Source: Clostridium sp. K4410.MGS-306 (GTDB lineage: Bacteria; Cyanobacteriota; Vampirovibrionia; Gastranaerophilales; Gastranaerophilaceae). Taken from it: DNA of 20,995 nucleotides. The stretch is from NCBI GenBank assembly GCA_000980375.1, contig LARD01000010.1:1-20995 (forward strand), given 5' to 3'. Of this stretch, positions 5,163-14,308 are shown piece after piece. The notes under the pieces are model-generated. The model did not search any database. It was given only the letters and a program-made list of their open reading frames with translations, and was not told the DNA's origin. The position numbers were made by a program, and so were the translations under genes. Every line of letters begins with the position of its first letter. The stretch's first letter is position 1.

Positions 5163-6527
5163 ATGGCAAAAGTATTAAATCCGGAAAAAATCTTTGTACT
5201 TTTTGCATTATTTTTCGGATTTTTAATGGTATTTTTGATACCGCCTTTTCAATCACCTGATGAGACGGCTCATTTATGCAGAGCGTACGGGATATCAAGA
5301 GGACAATTTTTTCCTCAAAAAGTTAACGGAAACGTTGGCAGCTTTTTACCCGAAAATTTGTTAAAGTTTTTAAAAGCTTCGACAAACAGTGACTCAATGG
5401 ATTTGTTCTTTGCAAAGCGAATCAAATACTCACCCGAAAAATCCAAAGAAATATCGGCAATCAAGCTGGACAACAACAAAAAAGTATTTATTGATTATGC
5501 CAATATGGCAAGGCTATCGCCTGTTTCGTATTTTCCACAGAGCACAGGTATAATAATAGCCTCCCTGTGCACACAGCACATATGGCTGTTGTTACTCGCA
5601 GGAAAAATTGTAACACTTTTGTTTTATACACTGCTCGGGTATTTCAGCATAAAGTCGATTCCTTTTTTAAAATGGGCGTGTGTATTTTTGCTTTTGTGCC
5701 CGATGAGCCTTTCTCTGGGTGCTTCTATTTCAGCTGATGCTGTTTTGATTTCAGTTTCTGTTTTATATATTTCAAAAATTTTTCAATATTCTTTTGATAC
5801 TCAACAAAAAATCAATAACAAACAACTTGCATTATTGAGCCTGCTTGCGGTGTCACTGGCTTTGACAAAGCAGAGTTTTTTGATGACTCTTTTTATCCTG
5901 TTTATCCCAAAAGAAAAGTTTGAAACACCATATTTAAAAACCCTTTGTTTTACAATTCTTTTGCCTTTTGCAGCAGCTGTTTTGTGGAGCCTTTTTGCTC
6001 TGACTATTCTTCGCCCTTTAAACGGATCAGATTTCTCCTCTCATATGCTTTACATATTAGAGCATCCCGTAAAATTTACTGCCTTAACGCTTCAATATAT
6101 TCCCGGGTTATGGAATTTTGCTCTGATAGAAAAAATGATAGGTGTGCTCGGGTGGCTTAATATTTATTTTTGCGCAATTTTTTATCATCTTTATTTTGTA
6201 ATGATTTTGGCCAACACGCTTTATTCGATAGTTGGAGAATATCCTAAAACGACGTTTTATCAAAAAGCCGTGCTTGGTGTATTGACGGCACTAAATTATT
6301 TTTCAATCTGCGTATTAATATTTTGCACGTGGACACAAAAGAATCAGTTTGAATACATAGAAATCCAGGGCCGGTATCTGCTCCCGTTTGTGCTGCCATT
6401 TTTGGCTTTTTGCATAATGGTTCTAAAGCCGTTAAAAGAGAATCAAAAAATTACAATTTTAAATATTATTTTCTTATTCTCTGCATTACTGTATGTAATC
6501 TTTGAACTTTTTAAGGTGTTTTATTGA
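5163..6527 (+). CDS. Multi-pass membrane protein, DUF2142 family
   Basis: A 454-residue very hydrophobic protein with about ten predicted membrane segments. Near the N-terminus, just after the first helix, is PPFQSPDETAHLCRAYGI (27-44), the signature of DUF2142 proteins. These are commonly found near cell-surface polysaccharide genes and resemble GT-C type glycosyltransferases, with the acidic residues of that loop in the expected place. A role in surface glycan assembly is therefore possible, but no other glycan genes lie here. I prefer the ATG at 5163 to the one at 5154 because AAGGA (5150-5154) lies 8 nt upstream of it. The stop directly abuts the stop of the convergent pilin-like gene, leaving no room for an intergenic terminator. 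Confidence 0.8.
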   Translation: MAKVLNPEKIFVLFALFFGFLMVFLIPPFQSPDETAHLCRAYGISRGQFFPQKVNGNVGSFLPENLLKFLKASTNSDSMDLFFAKRIKYSPEKSKEISAIKLDNNKKVFIDYANMARLSPVSYFPQSTGIIIASLCTQHIWLLLLAGKIVTLLFYTLLGYFSIKSIPFLKWACVFLLLCPMSLSLGASISADAVLISVSVLYISKIFQYSFDTQQKINNKQLALLSLLAVSLALTKQSFLMTLFILFIPKEKFETPYLKTLCFTILLPFAAAVLWSLFALTILRPLNGSDFSSHMLYILEHPVKFTALTLQYIPGLWNFALIEKMIGVLGWLNIYFCAIFYHLYFVMILANTLYSIVGEYPKTTFYQKAVLGVLTALNYFSICVLIFCTWTQKNQFEYIEIQGRYLLPFVLPFLAFCIMVLKPLKENQKITILNIIFLFSALLYVIFELFKVFY

Positions 6528-7178
6528 TTAAAACTTCCCGCCTCGAAGGTAATATTCAGAGCAGCTCATTCCGTTTGAATGACTGCTGCATGAGCGTTCC
6601 AGAGAATCGTTTGTAAACTCTGCACCGAATGCTTCTATCCTGTTTTTGTAAATGTATATCCCAAAAATATCCCTGCCGATTCTGTTTGGCTTTTCAATCC
6701 CGTTCATATCAAACAATACTGTTGCACAGGGGACTTTTTCGCTGCATTCACAATCCAGCCACTTAAAACCGACTATATTGCCGTTTTCCTGATAAGAAAA
6801 GAACCTTGTAAAAACCATTGACTGCATTGGAATTTGAGAACCGTTTTTAAATTTGTAGTGATAAGATTTTAAAGTATTTGGATTTCTACTCAAATCAACG
6901 TTCAGGTAAGGGCTTATTACCTTAAAAATTTCAGGTTCCTTTTGTGCAACATTGCTGCGGCAAATTTTTTCAATCACATCAGCATCGCTAACATTAAAAA
7001 CCTCAAAGTTTGACTGCATTTCTGCGTAAATCCTTTTCCAGCCCGAGATAATTTTGGCCTCTTTCGAGTTGTTAAATATTGTCGGAATGCACAGAATGAC
7101 TGTGGTCACAAGCAAGCAGACCACAATCATTATTTCTACCATGTTAAATGCTTTGAGCGTTTTTATACTGTTTTTCAT
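6528..7178 (-). CDS. Type IV pilin-like / type II secretion pseudopilin-like protein
   Basis: The 216-residue protein has a class III prepilin leader: a short basic stretch, then KAFNMVEIMIVVCLLVTT. Prepilin peptidase would cut between Ala10 and Phe11, making Glu15 the conserved Glu5 of the mature protein. Ala rather than Gly at -1 is tolerated in the family. The long hydrophobic helix (about 11-31) anchors it in the inner membrane or the pilus core. The C-terminal half carries Cys-containing segments (LDCECSEKVPC and RSCSSHSNGMSCSEY) and FDMNGIEKPNRIGRDIF, a 'D.NG..KPN..GRD.F' pattern I associate with a prepilin family abundant in Gastranaerophilales. A weak Shine-Dalgarno AAGG lies 6 nt before the ATG. 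It is a single-gene unit with its own promoter; no pilus assembly genes are nearby. Confidence 0.8.
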   Translation of the reverse strand: MKNSIKTLKAFNMVEIMIVVCLLVTTVILCIPTIFNNSKEAKIISGWKRIYAEMQSNFEVFNVSDADVIEKICRSNVAQKEPEIFKVISPYLNVDLSRNPNTLKSYHYKFKNGSQIPMQSMVFTRFFSYQENGNIVGFKWLDCECSEKVPCATVLFDMNGIEKPNRIGRDIFGIYIYKNRIEAFGAEFTNDSLERSCSSHSNGMSCSEYYLRGGKF

Positions 7179-7206
7179 TTTGAGCCTTGTTTTTTCTTTT
7201 TAAAAT

Positions 7207-7235
7207 ATTATATATGATTTTTACAATCTTTTAAA
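7207..7235 (-). promoter_or_regulatory. Promoter of the pilin-like gene
   Basis: On the minus strand TTTAAA (7235-7230, 4 of 6) and a perfect TATAAT (7212-7207) are separated by 17 nt. The predicted start is near 7200, leaving a leader of about 22 nt with the weak AAGG site. Confidence 0.4.
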
Positions 7236-7244
7236 TAAGACAAC

Positions 7245-7279
7245 AAAAAAACAGGCCTAGACATCTGACCTGTTTTTTT
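7245..7279 (-). terminator. Intrinsic terminator of the rny-ymdB-PHP operon
   Basis: CCTGTTTTTTT (7269-7279) pairs with AAAAAAACAGG (7245-7255) around a 13-nt loop, about 30 nt after the PHP stop. The A run gives a U7 tract on the minus strand. The symmetric T run would also let it act on the plus strand. Confidence 0.85.
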
Positions 7280-7309
7280 ATTATTTTGGATAGCTTCAAT
7301 ATTAATTGC

Positions 7310-8173
7310 TTACCTTGCCAAATCTAACTGTTTTTTCTCTTTCATCAGCTTGTCGTATATCCATTCCGGAATAAAGTTTTTGCCCATAATTATCTGGCCG
7401 TTGTTAGGGTTCGGTGCGTGGAAATCAGAACCGCCTGTGATAATCAGACCGTTTTTCTCTGCAATGGAAGAATAATACTCAACCATAGCGGGTGAGTGTT
7501 TTCTATGATAAGCCTCAACCCCTCTTAATCCGTAATGCATAAATTCTTTAATTAAGTTTTCAGCGTCTTCCACATCAAAAGGGTGCGCAAACACAGGTAT
7601 CCCGCCTGCATCATAGATGATTTCAATAGCTTCGTGCGGAGAAATTGTTTTTCTCTGTACATAAACTTCTGAGTCGTTGTTTATATATTTGTTGTACGCT
7701 TCCATCACGCTTGTTGTACCGCCTGCCAGAGTAATTGCTTTGGCAATGTGCGGACGGCCGATACTACCGCCTTCTGCAACAAGACTCTTGAGCTTGTCAA
7801 AAGTCACATGTATGCCTTCTTTTTTGTTTAAAAGATGCAGAATCTGTTCTGTCTGCTCGATACGTGCTTTTTGCTGCGACTTTAACATAGCCTGAAAATC
7901 ACTGTCATCGCGGTTCATAAAATAACCGAGAATATGAATCTCTATGTCTTTATAAATCGTATTAATTTCAACACCGGGGAGAATTTCAAGAGCTTTTCCA
8001 CCGCTGTCTGCGATTTTTTTGGCATAGTTCAGGGCTATCGGATACGCCAGGACATTGTCGTGGTCAGTAATTGCGATAGCATCCAGACCTGCATCAATAG
8101 CAGTATCCACAATCTTTTCAGGCGAGAAAACCCCGTCCGAATAGGTTGTGTGAATGTGTAAATCGACTTTCAC
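7310..8173 (-). CDS. PHP-domain metal-dependent phosphoesterase (YciV/RNase AM-like)
   Basis: The 287-residue protein is a stand-alone PHP domain with its trinuclear metal site complete: His6 and His8 (DLHIHTTYSDG), Asp13, His38 (TDHDN), Glu69 (PGVEIN), His80, His142 (GRPHIA), His197 (FAHP), Asp250 and His252 (GGSDFH). The closest described relatives hydrolyse 3',5'-nucleoside bisphosphates such as pAp, or trim RNA 5' ends one nucleotide at a time (E. coli YciV/RNase AM). Its place as last gene after rny and ymdB fits a job in finishing RNA decay, which is inference. The start is GTG at 8173 with AAGGA 7 nt upstream (8185-8181). It begins 15 nt after the ymdB stop and ends at the strong terminator 7245-7279. 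Confidence 0.92.
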   Translation of the reverse strand: MKVDLHIHTTYSDGVFSPEKIVDTAIDAGLDAIAITDHDNVLAYPIALNYAKKIADSGGKALEILPGVEINTIYKDIEIHILGYFMNRDDSDFQAMLKSQQKARIEQTEQILHLLNKKEGIHVTFDKLKSLVAEGGSIGRPHIAKAITLAGGTTSVMEAYNKYINNDSEVYVQRKTISPHEAIEIIYDAGGIPVFAHPFDVEDAENLIKEFMHYGLRGVEAYHRKHSPAMVEYYSSIAEKNGLIITGGSDFHAPNPNNGQIIMGKNFIPEWIYDKLMKEKKQLDLAR

Positions 8174-8188
8174 CTTTCTATCCTTTCA

Positions 8189-9013
8189 TCATGCTGTTAC
8201 CTCACTGTAATCTTTTATAAAATGAATTCTTTCTATGCTTTGTGCTTGCCCGGAAACAGCATCAAAGCTCATTGAAACGGCATTGAGTTCAACAACGGGA
8301 GAATCATCTATATCAAAACGTTCGGGAATACTCGTCATCAAACGTTTTAAAGAGCCTTCATACCCCATACCTATCACAGAATTGTATGCCCCGCAAAAAC
8401 CTGCGTCTGTGATATAAGCCGTGTAATCATTAATAATCTTTTCATCAGCTGTCTGCACATGGGTATGTGTGCCAAGAACAGCACTGATTTTATGCTCTGA
8501 ACAGAATCTGCCAAAACAGATTTTTTCAGCTGTTGCCTCTGCATGAAAATCCACTATAACAATCGGGGCAGCTTGTTTTATATTTTCAATTTCTTTTTCA
8601 ATAATCTCCCACGGAGAGTCAACAGGGTTCATAAAAGTGCGGCCCAAAAAATTCATAACCGCAATTTTTGTACCTTTAACATCAAAGATACGATGCCCCA
8701 CTCCGTAAGTACCTTTAGGATAATTCCACGGCCTGATCAGCCTGTCAGAATCGTTTATGTAAGAATAAACATCTTTTTTATCCCAGATATGGTTGCCCGA
8801 GGTAAAACAATTTATACCTATTTCGCCAAGTTCTTTATGATTTTTTTCAGTAAGCCCGAATCCGTGAGAAGCGTTTTCTACATTGGCGATTATAAAGTCA
8901 TAAGGGTTGTTTTCGGTATTCACGCCAAGGGCGCCCAGGTAATCTTTTACGATATTTCTACCGGGGCGTCCTACGATGTCGCCTATAAATAGTACTTTTA
9001 TTAATTCATTCAT
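8189..9013 (-). CDS. ymdB: YmdB-family metallophosphoesterase
   Basis: The 274-residue protein matches the YmdB family (TIGR00282), calcineurin-like enzymes shown in other bacteria to hydrolyse 2',3'-cyclic nucleotides and to influence biofilm and motility decisions. This is the Bacillus-type YmdB, not the macrodomain protein of the same name in E. coli. Metal ligands are visible in order: Asp12 (GDIVGRPGR), Glu46 and Asn47 (NVENASHG), Asn74 and His75 (SGNHIWD), His157 (VDFHAEAT), His183 and His185 (GTHTHVQT). It follows rny by 23 nt, the same order as ymdA-ymdB in Bacillus. 2',3'-cyclic ends are RNA cleavage products, so coupling to RNase Y makes sense. No strong Shine-Dalgarno is seen. Confidence 0.95.
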   Translation of the reverse strand: MNELIKVLFIGDIVGRPGRNIVKDYLGALGVNTENNPYDFIIANVENASHGFGLTEKNHKELGEIGINCFTSGNHIWDKKDVYSYINDSDRLIRPWNYPKGTYGVGHRIFDVKGTKIAVMNFLGRTFMNPVDSPWEIIEKEIENIKQAAPIVIVDFHAEATAEKICFGRFCSEHKISAVLGTHTHVQTADEKIINDYTAYITDAGFCGAYNSVIGMGYEGSLKRLMTSIPERFDIDDSPVVELNAVSMSFDAVSGQAQSIERIHFIKDYSEVTA

Positions 9014-9036
9014 GTTTTGCCTGCGTACAGGTCAAA

Positions 9037-10557
9037 TCATTTAGCAATTTCTGTAGTTCTGATTTCGCGTACAACAGTAACTCTGATTTGACCCGGATAG
9101 TCGAGTTCTTCTTCAATACGCTTAGCAATATCACGGGCTAACTTTGCGCTTGCCAGATCATCGAACATGTCAGGCTGGACAATAATCCTAACCTCACGGC
9201 CCGCCTGCACTGCAAAAGACTGTTTAATACCTTCATAGCTTGAGGCAATCTCTTCGATTTTTTTGAGTCTTTTGATGTAGATTTCAAGAGTATCGCGTCT
9301 TGAACCGGGACGTCCGGCTGATATAGCATCCGCAAGTTTTACCAGAACTGCTTCAATCGTATTTGCTGTAACATCGTCGTGGTGTGCTTCTATTGCGTGA
9401 ACAACTTCTTCTTTTTCACCGTAACGACGGGCAAGCTCAACACCAAGCTCAATATGTGTTCCGTCTTGAGTTTGGTCTACGGCCTTGCCTATGTCATGTA
9501 AAAGTCCGGCACGTTTTGCAATCTGAACATTAGCGCCCAATTCTGCTGCCAGCATGCCTGCAATGTGTCCGACCTCAAGCGAGTGTTTCAAAACATTCTG
9601 ACCGTAACTTGTTCTGTAATACAAACGGCCGAGTGTTTTGATTAACTCTTTATGAAGATTCAAAACGCCCATATCAACGGCTGCGTTTTCACCTTCTTTT
9701 TTAATTTTTTCTTCAATTTCTTCCTGAGCTTTTTCCACCATTTCTTCGATTCTTACAGGGTGGATACGGCCGTCAGAGATGAGTTTTTCCAATGCAACTT
9801 TTGCAATCTCACGACGCACCGGGTCAAAGCTTGAAAGAACAACGGCTTCCGGTGTGTCGTCAATAATGAGGTCAACCCCGGTTAAAGTTTCCAGTGTTCT
9901 GATATTACGGCCCTCACGTCCGATAATACGGCCTTTCATCTCGTCAGAAGGAAGGTTAACAACAGATACGGTTGATTCAACAACCTGATCTATTGCGCAT
10001 CTTTGCATTGTTGTAGAGAGAATATCCTGCGCCATTTCTTTTGCAGACTCTCTGATTTTAGCTTCATTTTCTTTGATAAGCTGCATCTGCTCCTGCTGAA
10101 GATCCTGTTTTAATTGTTCCATCAGCATATGGCGTGCTTCTTCACGGGACATGCCTGCAATTTTTTCGGTTTCTTCGATTTGTTTTGCAATCAAATCAGC
10201 GAGATAGTCTTCTTTTTCAAGCAGCTCATCCATTTTCTTTTGAGCAGCGTATTCCTTGTCAGAAGCTTCTTGAATTTTATCTTCAAGCATATCTTCTTTT
10301 TTAAGGAGTTTATCTTCTGCTCTTTGCAAATCCTGACGGCGTTCTCTTACTTCGTCGTCAAACTTTTCACGTTCAGCGTGCAATGCTTCTTTTGCTTGAA
10401 TCATTGCTTCTTTTTTCAAAAGATTTTCTTTTTCCGTGCTTTCTTTTGAAAGTTTGTCATAAAGTGCCTGCACGGTTTTCTTTTTTTGCCAAATTACAAA
10501 AGCTGCACCGGCAGCGGCAATCAGGGCAATTATCAAAAGTGCAGTTAATAAAGTCAT
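9037..10557 (-). CDS. rny: Ribonuclease Y
   Basis: RNase Y is the membrane-anchored endoribonuclease that starts mRNA decay in many bacteria lacking RNase E. The 506 residues show the full family layout. There is an N-terminal membrane helix (about 3-23) and a long Lys/Glu-rich coiled coil (about 28-185). The KH RNA-binding domain (about 198-262) carries [13 protein letters not shown] with the GxxG loop at 213-216. The HD domain carries [10 protein letters not shown], the metal-binding His354 and Asp355. It is the first gene of a three-gene operon with ymdB and the PHP gene. The 186 nt upstream are AT-rich; a weak -35/-10 pair (TTGATA 10656-10651, TAAAAT 10635-10630, only 15 nt apart) is the best promoter I find. 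AGGA lies rather far, about 12 nt, before the ATG. Confidence 0.97.
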   Translation of the reverse strand: MTLLTALLIIALIAAAGAAFVIWQKKKTVQALYDKLSKESTEKENLLKKEAMIQAKEALHAEREKFDDEVRERRQDLQRAEDKLLKKEDMLEDKIQEASDKEYAAQKKMDELLEKEDYLADLIAKQIEETEKIAGMSREEARHMLMEQLKQDLQQEQMQLIKENEAKIRESAKEMAQDILSTTMQRCAIDQVVESTVSVVNLPSDEMKGRIIGREGRNIRTLETLTGVDLIIDDTPEAVVLSSFDPVRREIAKVALEKLISDGRIHPVRIEEMVEKAQEEIEEKIKKEGENAAVDMGVLNLHKELIKTLGRLYYRTSYGQNVLKHSLEVGHIAGMLAAELGANVQIAKRAGLLHDIGKAVDQTQDGTHIELGVELARRYGEKEEVVHAIEAHHDDVTANTIEAVLVKLADAISAGRPGSRRDTLEIYIKRLKKIEEIASSYEGIKQSFAVQAGREVRIIVQPDMFDDLASAKLARDIAKRIEEELDYPGQIRVTVVREIRTTEIAK

Positions 10558-10743
10558 TGTGTCGATTGTCCTATACCTCTTTTTCTATATATACACATAA
10601 CCCAATACGCTTTGTGCGCATTCGGTCTAATTTTATTAGTGCTGAAAATTTATCAATTCATATAAAAATAATTAATTCTTTATACTAATCTAAGATAATA
10701 CTACCATATGTTTGGCTTTTTTAAAAGTAAAAATTAGAAAGCC

Positions 10744-12579
10744 CTAACTATTTAATACTTTTAAAAATGCAATGCCGTATTTTTGCAATTTATGTTCACC
10801 CACGCCGGAAATCTCTGCCATGTCTTCGAGAGTTTTTGGTTTTGTATAAACCATCTCAAGAAGTGTTTTGTCGTGAAAAATTACATAAGGCGGTAAATTT
10901 TCTGCCCTGGCAAATTCAAGACGCAGCTCTTTGAGCTTTTTAAACAAATCTGTATCGTAATCAGCGCTAAATTCATCAAGCCGCAGCTTTTTGATTTTTT
11001 CTTTTTTAATCTTTTCTTTTGCACGCAGCACATCTTTTCTTAAACTTATGTGTTTTTTACCTCTCAACACATCGTTGGCCTCAGGTGTCAAAGAAATCGT
11101 AAGATGAGCAGGGTCTATCTCAACAAACCCCATAACCGCCAGCTGCCTGATTATTGACTGCCACTGAAAAACGTCTGTTTCTTTTCCGATTCCAAAAGTG
11201 GAAAGTTTGTTGTGGCCAAATTTCAATATTTTATCGGTTTCTTTTCCCTGTAAAATATCTATAATATGCGCCGCACCAAAACCAAAACGGCCTGCACTTT
11301 TGTTTACCCTGAAAATACACGACAGAATTTTTTGAATTTCAACAGTAGCATCATAAGTTTCAGGATGATGAATACATGTATCGCAGTTGTTGCATGGAGC
11401 CTCGTACTTTTCGTTGAAATAATCAAGAAGCACTTTTCTTCTGCAGTCGGCAGTTTCCACATAAGCAAGCAGAGAATTGAGCTTTTTGTGTTCAATTCTT
11501 TTTTGTTCGTCAGGTGCGTTTGAATTGTTTATAAAACTGCGAAGCTGCACCACATCCCCGAGCCCGTACACAAGCCACGCGTCAGAATCCAGCCCGTCAC
11601 GGCCTGCACGGCCTGTTTCTTGATAATACGCTTCCATTGATTTTGGCAAATCCATGTGGCAGACAAACCTTACATCAGGCTTATCAATCCCCATTCCAAA
11701 AGCAATTGTGGCGACCATAATCACGCCGTCTTCTTTTATAAATCTGTCCTGATTGCGCTCTCGCACTTCTTTGCTCAAACCTGCGTGGTAGGGATAAACT
11801 TTAAAGCCTTCGTTTTGCAAAAATTGCGCAAAACTTTCCACGCGTTTTCTTGAAATACAATAGACTATGCCTGAATCATCGGGGTGTTCTTTTTTTATAA
11901 AATCAAGAAGCTGCTGTTTTTCTTTATTTTTAATATTTATGCTGTACTTAATGTTTGGCCGGTCAAAGCTTGATATAAAAACCGTGCAGTTTTCCATGTG
12001 CAAATTTTTTATTATGTCATCACGCGTAAGCTCATCTGCCGTAGCGGTAAGAGCAACACGGGTAACGTGCGGAAACAGGTCTTTGAGCATATAAAACTGT
12101 GTATATTCCGGCCTGAAATCGTGCCCCCATTGAGACACGCAGTGCGCCTCATCAATTGCAAAGAGTGATATTTTTGTTTTTTGCAAAACATCTAAAAAGC
12201 TCTCTGTATTAAGCCTTTCCGGAGATACATAAAGCAGATCAAGGTCATTGTTCAATGTTTTTTTTATGATATCTTTTGACTCGTCAAATGACAAAGTAGA
12301 GTTTAAAAATTCGGCCTTTACACCAAGAGACTTGAGAGTATTCACTTGATCCTGCATAAGAGCAATAAGAGGAGAGACGACTATTGCAACACCCTCAAGA
12401 CAAAGAGCCGGGATTTGATAACAAAGAGATTTGCCCCCGCCTGTGGGCATAAGCACAAGTGTATCTTTACCCGAAAGAATACTGTCAATGATGTCTTTCT
12501 GGCCTTTTCTAAAATTCTTATAGCCGAAAACTTTGTTCAACACAGTCTGCGGATCATTTTTTTGACAAATATTTTTCAT
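10744..12579 (-). CDS. recQ: ATP-dependent DNA helicase RecQ
   Basis: RecQ unwinds DNA 3' to 5' in recombination and repair of stalled forks. At 611 residues it has the length of the E. coli enzyme. Visible are the Q-motif region FRKGQKDII, Walker A PTGGGKS (45-51), the DEAH box (143-146) with the RecQ-specific aromatic loop [19 protein letters not shown], and motif [12 protein letters not shown]. The zinc-binding cysteines follow ([10 protein letters not shown] and CNNCDTC), then a winged helix and a C-terminal HRDC domain (about 530-611). It is transcribed away from mlaE across 81 nt. It has no Shine-Dalgarno; an extended -10 (TGATAATAT) ends 6 nt before the ATG. A weak GGCTTT/AAAGCC inverted repeat follows its stop but lacks a T run, so read-through into rny is possible. 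Confidence 0.97.
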   Translation of the reverse strand: MKNICQKNDPQTVLNKVFGYKNFRKGQKDIIDSILSGKDTLVLMPTGGGKSLCYQIPALCLEGVAIVVSPLIALMQDQVNTLKSLGVKAEFLNSTLSFDESKDIIKKTLNNDLDLLYVSPERLNTESFLDVLQKTKISLFAIDEAHCVSQWGHDFRPEYTQFYMLKDLFPHVTRVALTATADELTRDDIIKNLHMENCTVFISSFDRPNIKYSINIKNKEKQQLLDFIKKEHPDDSGIVYCISRKRVESFAQFLQNEGFKVYPYHAGLSKEVRERNQDRFIKEDGVIMVATIAFGMGIDKPDVRFVCHMDLPKSMEAYYQETGRAGRDGLDSDAWLVYGLGDVVQLRSFINNSNAPDEQKRIEHKKLNSLLAYVETADCRRKVLLDYFNEKYEAPCNNCDTCIHHPETYDATVEIQKILSCIFRVNKSAGRFGFGAAHIIDILQGKETDKILKFGHNKLSTFGIGKETDVFQWQSIIRQLAVMGFVEIDPAHLTISLTPEANDVLRGKKHISLRKDVLRAKEKIKKEKIKKLRLDEFSADYDTDLFKKLKELRLEFARAENLPPYVIFHDKTLLEMVYTKPKTLEDMAEISGVGEHKLQKYGIAFLKVLNS

Positions 12580-12585
12580 GTTTAA

Positions 12586-12594
12586 ATATTATCA
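12586..12594 (-). promoter_or_regulatory. recQ extended -10 promoter (leaderless)
   Basis: On the minus strand TGATAATAT (12594-12586) fits an extended -10 (TG-n-TAnnAT) and ends 6 nt before the recQ ATG. No good -35 is present, which extended -10 promoters can tolerate. Confidence 0.42.
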
Positions 12595-12625
12595 TGATAA
12601 TTGTAATAACCCCATCATAAAATGT

Positions 12626-12654
12626 ATTACAAAACCTGAAATCTTTGATACAAT
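12626..12654 (+). promoter_or_regulatory. mla operon promoter (leaderless)
   Basis: ATTACA (12626-12631, 4 of 6) and TACAAT (12649-12654, 5 of 6) are separated by 17 nt. TGA precedes the hexamer as an extended -10. The hexamer ends 6 nt before the mlaE ATG. Confidence 0.55.
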
Positions 12655-12660
12655 TGTTGC

Positions 12661-13488
12661 ATGAATCACTCCAGAGCTTTAGAAATTTTTAAACAAAGTG
12701 CCACATACAATCTTGCAAAACTGCTGATTGAGCAAATGCAGGAGTTTTTTGAAACTCTTGGAGAAATGGGTATCCGCTCCTGTCAGGTTTTTAAACTCAT
12801 CTTTGTTGACCTGTTCAAAAGACAGATGAACTGGAAACTTCTTATAGACCAGTGCTCGCGTTTTGCAGTGGATTCTCTGCCGATTACTCTCACAATTGTG
12901 GGGATGGTATCAGTCATTATTTCAATGCAGGTTGCGCCCGAAATGGTAAAACAGGGCGGTGAAAAATTTGTGGGAATGCTGATGGCCGTTGTTACCACGC
13001 GCGAAATGGGTGCCATTATGTCAGGATTTGCAATAATCTCCATGATAGGTTCAGCATACGCTTCGGAAATAGCAACAATGCGTGTAACAGAGCAGGTTGA
13101 TGCACTTAAGGTGCTGAAAGTTAACCCTATTGATTATCTTTTTGTGCCCAGAGTGCTTGCAGGGTTTATTATGATGCCTTTTGTGGTTATACTCGCTTCT
13201 ACATTCGGGCTTATTTGCGGCGGGGTCGCAGCATACTTGAGCGCACATGTTAGCAGGCTCAATTACATCAGCTCTCTGTGGCAGGGGCTTTATCTTAAAG
13301 ATATTTTTGTTGCACTTGGCAAATCAGCATGTTTTGGCGCGGCAATTGCTATTATCAGCTGCACATGCGGCTATCTTGCATTCGGCGGTGCAAAAGGAGT
13401 TGGTATTGCAACAACAAAAGCGGTTGTATGGTCTTTTGTTGCTATTTGTATAATAGATTATATTTTTGCAACAATTTTCTTCTTTTAA
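12661..13488 (+). CDS. mlaE: MlaE-family ABC transporter permease
   Basis: MlaE permeases form the membrane channel of MCE transporters, which move phospholipids between inner and outer membranes; the chloroplast counterpart is TGD1. The 275 residues include an amphipathic N-terminal part (1-60) and about five to six hydrophobic segments. The family core is clear: REMGAI (114-119), GFAIISMIGSAYASEIATMRVTEQVDALKVL (122-152, split here by key residues SAYASEIATM 131-140 and EQVDAL 144-149) and PRVLAGFIMMP. It heads an operon with the ATPase (35 nt downstream) and the MCE protein. A promoter with an extended -10 ends 6 nt before its ATG and no Shine-Dalgarno is present. No mlaB (STAS), mlaC or mlaA is in the window, as is usual for the cyanobacterial/chloroplast form. 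Confidence 0.93.
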   Translation: MNHSRALEIFKQSATYNLAKLLIEQMQEFFETLGEMGIRSCQVFKLIFVDLFKRQMNWKLLIDQCSRFAVDSLPITLTIVGMVSVIISMQVAPEMVKQGGEKFVGMLMAVVTTREMGAIMSGFAIISMIGSAYASEIATMRVTEQVDALKVLKVNPIDYLFVPRVLAGFIMMPFVVILASTFGLICGGVAAYLSAHVSRLNYISSLWQGLYLKDIFVALGKSACFGAAIAIISCTCGYLAFGGAKGVGIATTKAVVWSFVAICIIDYIFATIFFF

Positions 13489-13523
13489 GCATAACTTAAC
13501 AAAAGCAATACAGGACAAAAATA

Positions 13524-14273
13524 ATGAGCATAGAAGTAAAAAATTTAAAAAAATCATTTAAAGATAAAGTTATTCTAGACGACGTCTCTTTCAAAGTTGA
13601 AGACGGAGAAATCCTTGCAGTAGTAGGTTTGAGCGGTGCCGGGAAAAGTACGATTTTAAAACTCATCTGCGGACTGACAAAACCAGACAGCGGCGAAATT
13701 ATTGTTTCCCCAGGAGACATTGCAATGGTTTTTCAATACTCTGCTTTGTTTGACTCTTTAAATGTGTGTGAAAATATTGCTTTTGCACTCAAAGAACGAA
13801 AAGAGTTTAAAAACAAATACACGGAAAAACAGCTAAAAGAGATTGTTGCCCAGAAGCTCAAACTTGTGGGGCTTGAGGGTATTGAAGAAAAAATGCCGCA
13901 TGAGCTTTCAGGCGGTATGCAAAAACGTGTAAGCTTTGCACGAGCCATTGTAACAGACCCCAAAACAATTCTCTATGACGAACCCACAGCAGGGCTGGAT
14001 CCTGTATCTTCCACAATGATTGAAGACTACATTGTGCGTTTAAGAGACGAATTTAACCCCGCTTCTGTGATAGTAACGCACCAATTATCCACCATTCAAA
14101 GGTGTGCTGATAAAGTTATTATGTTATATAATACAAAAATCGTATACTCGGGTACTCCTCAAGATATGATAGACAATGGAAACGAATATACAAAACAGTT
14201 TATAACCGCCTGCATAGAAGGCCCCATGAAAGTAGCAGGCTCAGGCTCGGAAGAAGAGACCGAAGAAAATTAA
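13524..14273 (+). CDS. mlaF: MlaF-family ABC transporter ATP-binding protein
   Basis: The 249-residue cytoplasmic ATPase drives lipid transport through MlaE. All nucleotide-binding motifs are present: Walker A GLSGAGKST (35-43), Q-loop VFQYSALFDSLNV with Gln71, signature LSGGMQKR (128-135), Walker B ILYDEPTAGLDP (149-160) and the switch His186 (VTHQ). FQYSALFDSLNV is characteristic of the MlaF branch. The chloroplast counterpart is TGD3. The C-terminus is strikingly acidic (EEETEEN). AGGA 8 nt before the ATG serves as Shine-Dalgarno, in contrast to the leaderless first gene. The MCE gene begins 35 nt downstream. Confidence 0.93.
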   Translation: MSIEVKNLKKSFKDKVILDDVSFKVEDGEILAVVGLSGAGKSTILKLICGLTKPDSGEIIVSPGDIAMVFQYSALFDSLNVCENIAFALKERKEFKNKYTEKQLKEIVAQKLKLVGLEGIEEKMPHELSGGMQKRVSFARAIVTDPKTILYDEPTAGLDPVSSTMIEDYIVRLRDEFNPASVIVTHQLSTIQRCADKVIMLYNTKIVYSGTPQDMIDNGNEYTKQFITACIEGPMKVAGSGSEEETEEN

Positions 14274-14308
14274 CAGTTTAATGCGAAACACAAAGGAATC
14301 GGAATAAA

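Noticed and set aside
8543..8992. A 149-codon plus-strand frame opposite ymdB
   Set aside because: Shadow of ymdB, whose metal-binding motifs cover the same stretch.
10558..10743. Possible gene or RNA in the 186-nt gap between recQ and rny
   Set aside because: AT-rich with stops in the frames I checked, no strong hairpin with a T tract, and only weak promoter-like hexamers.
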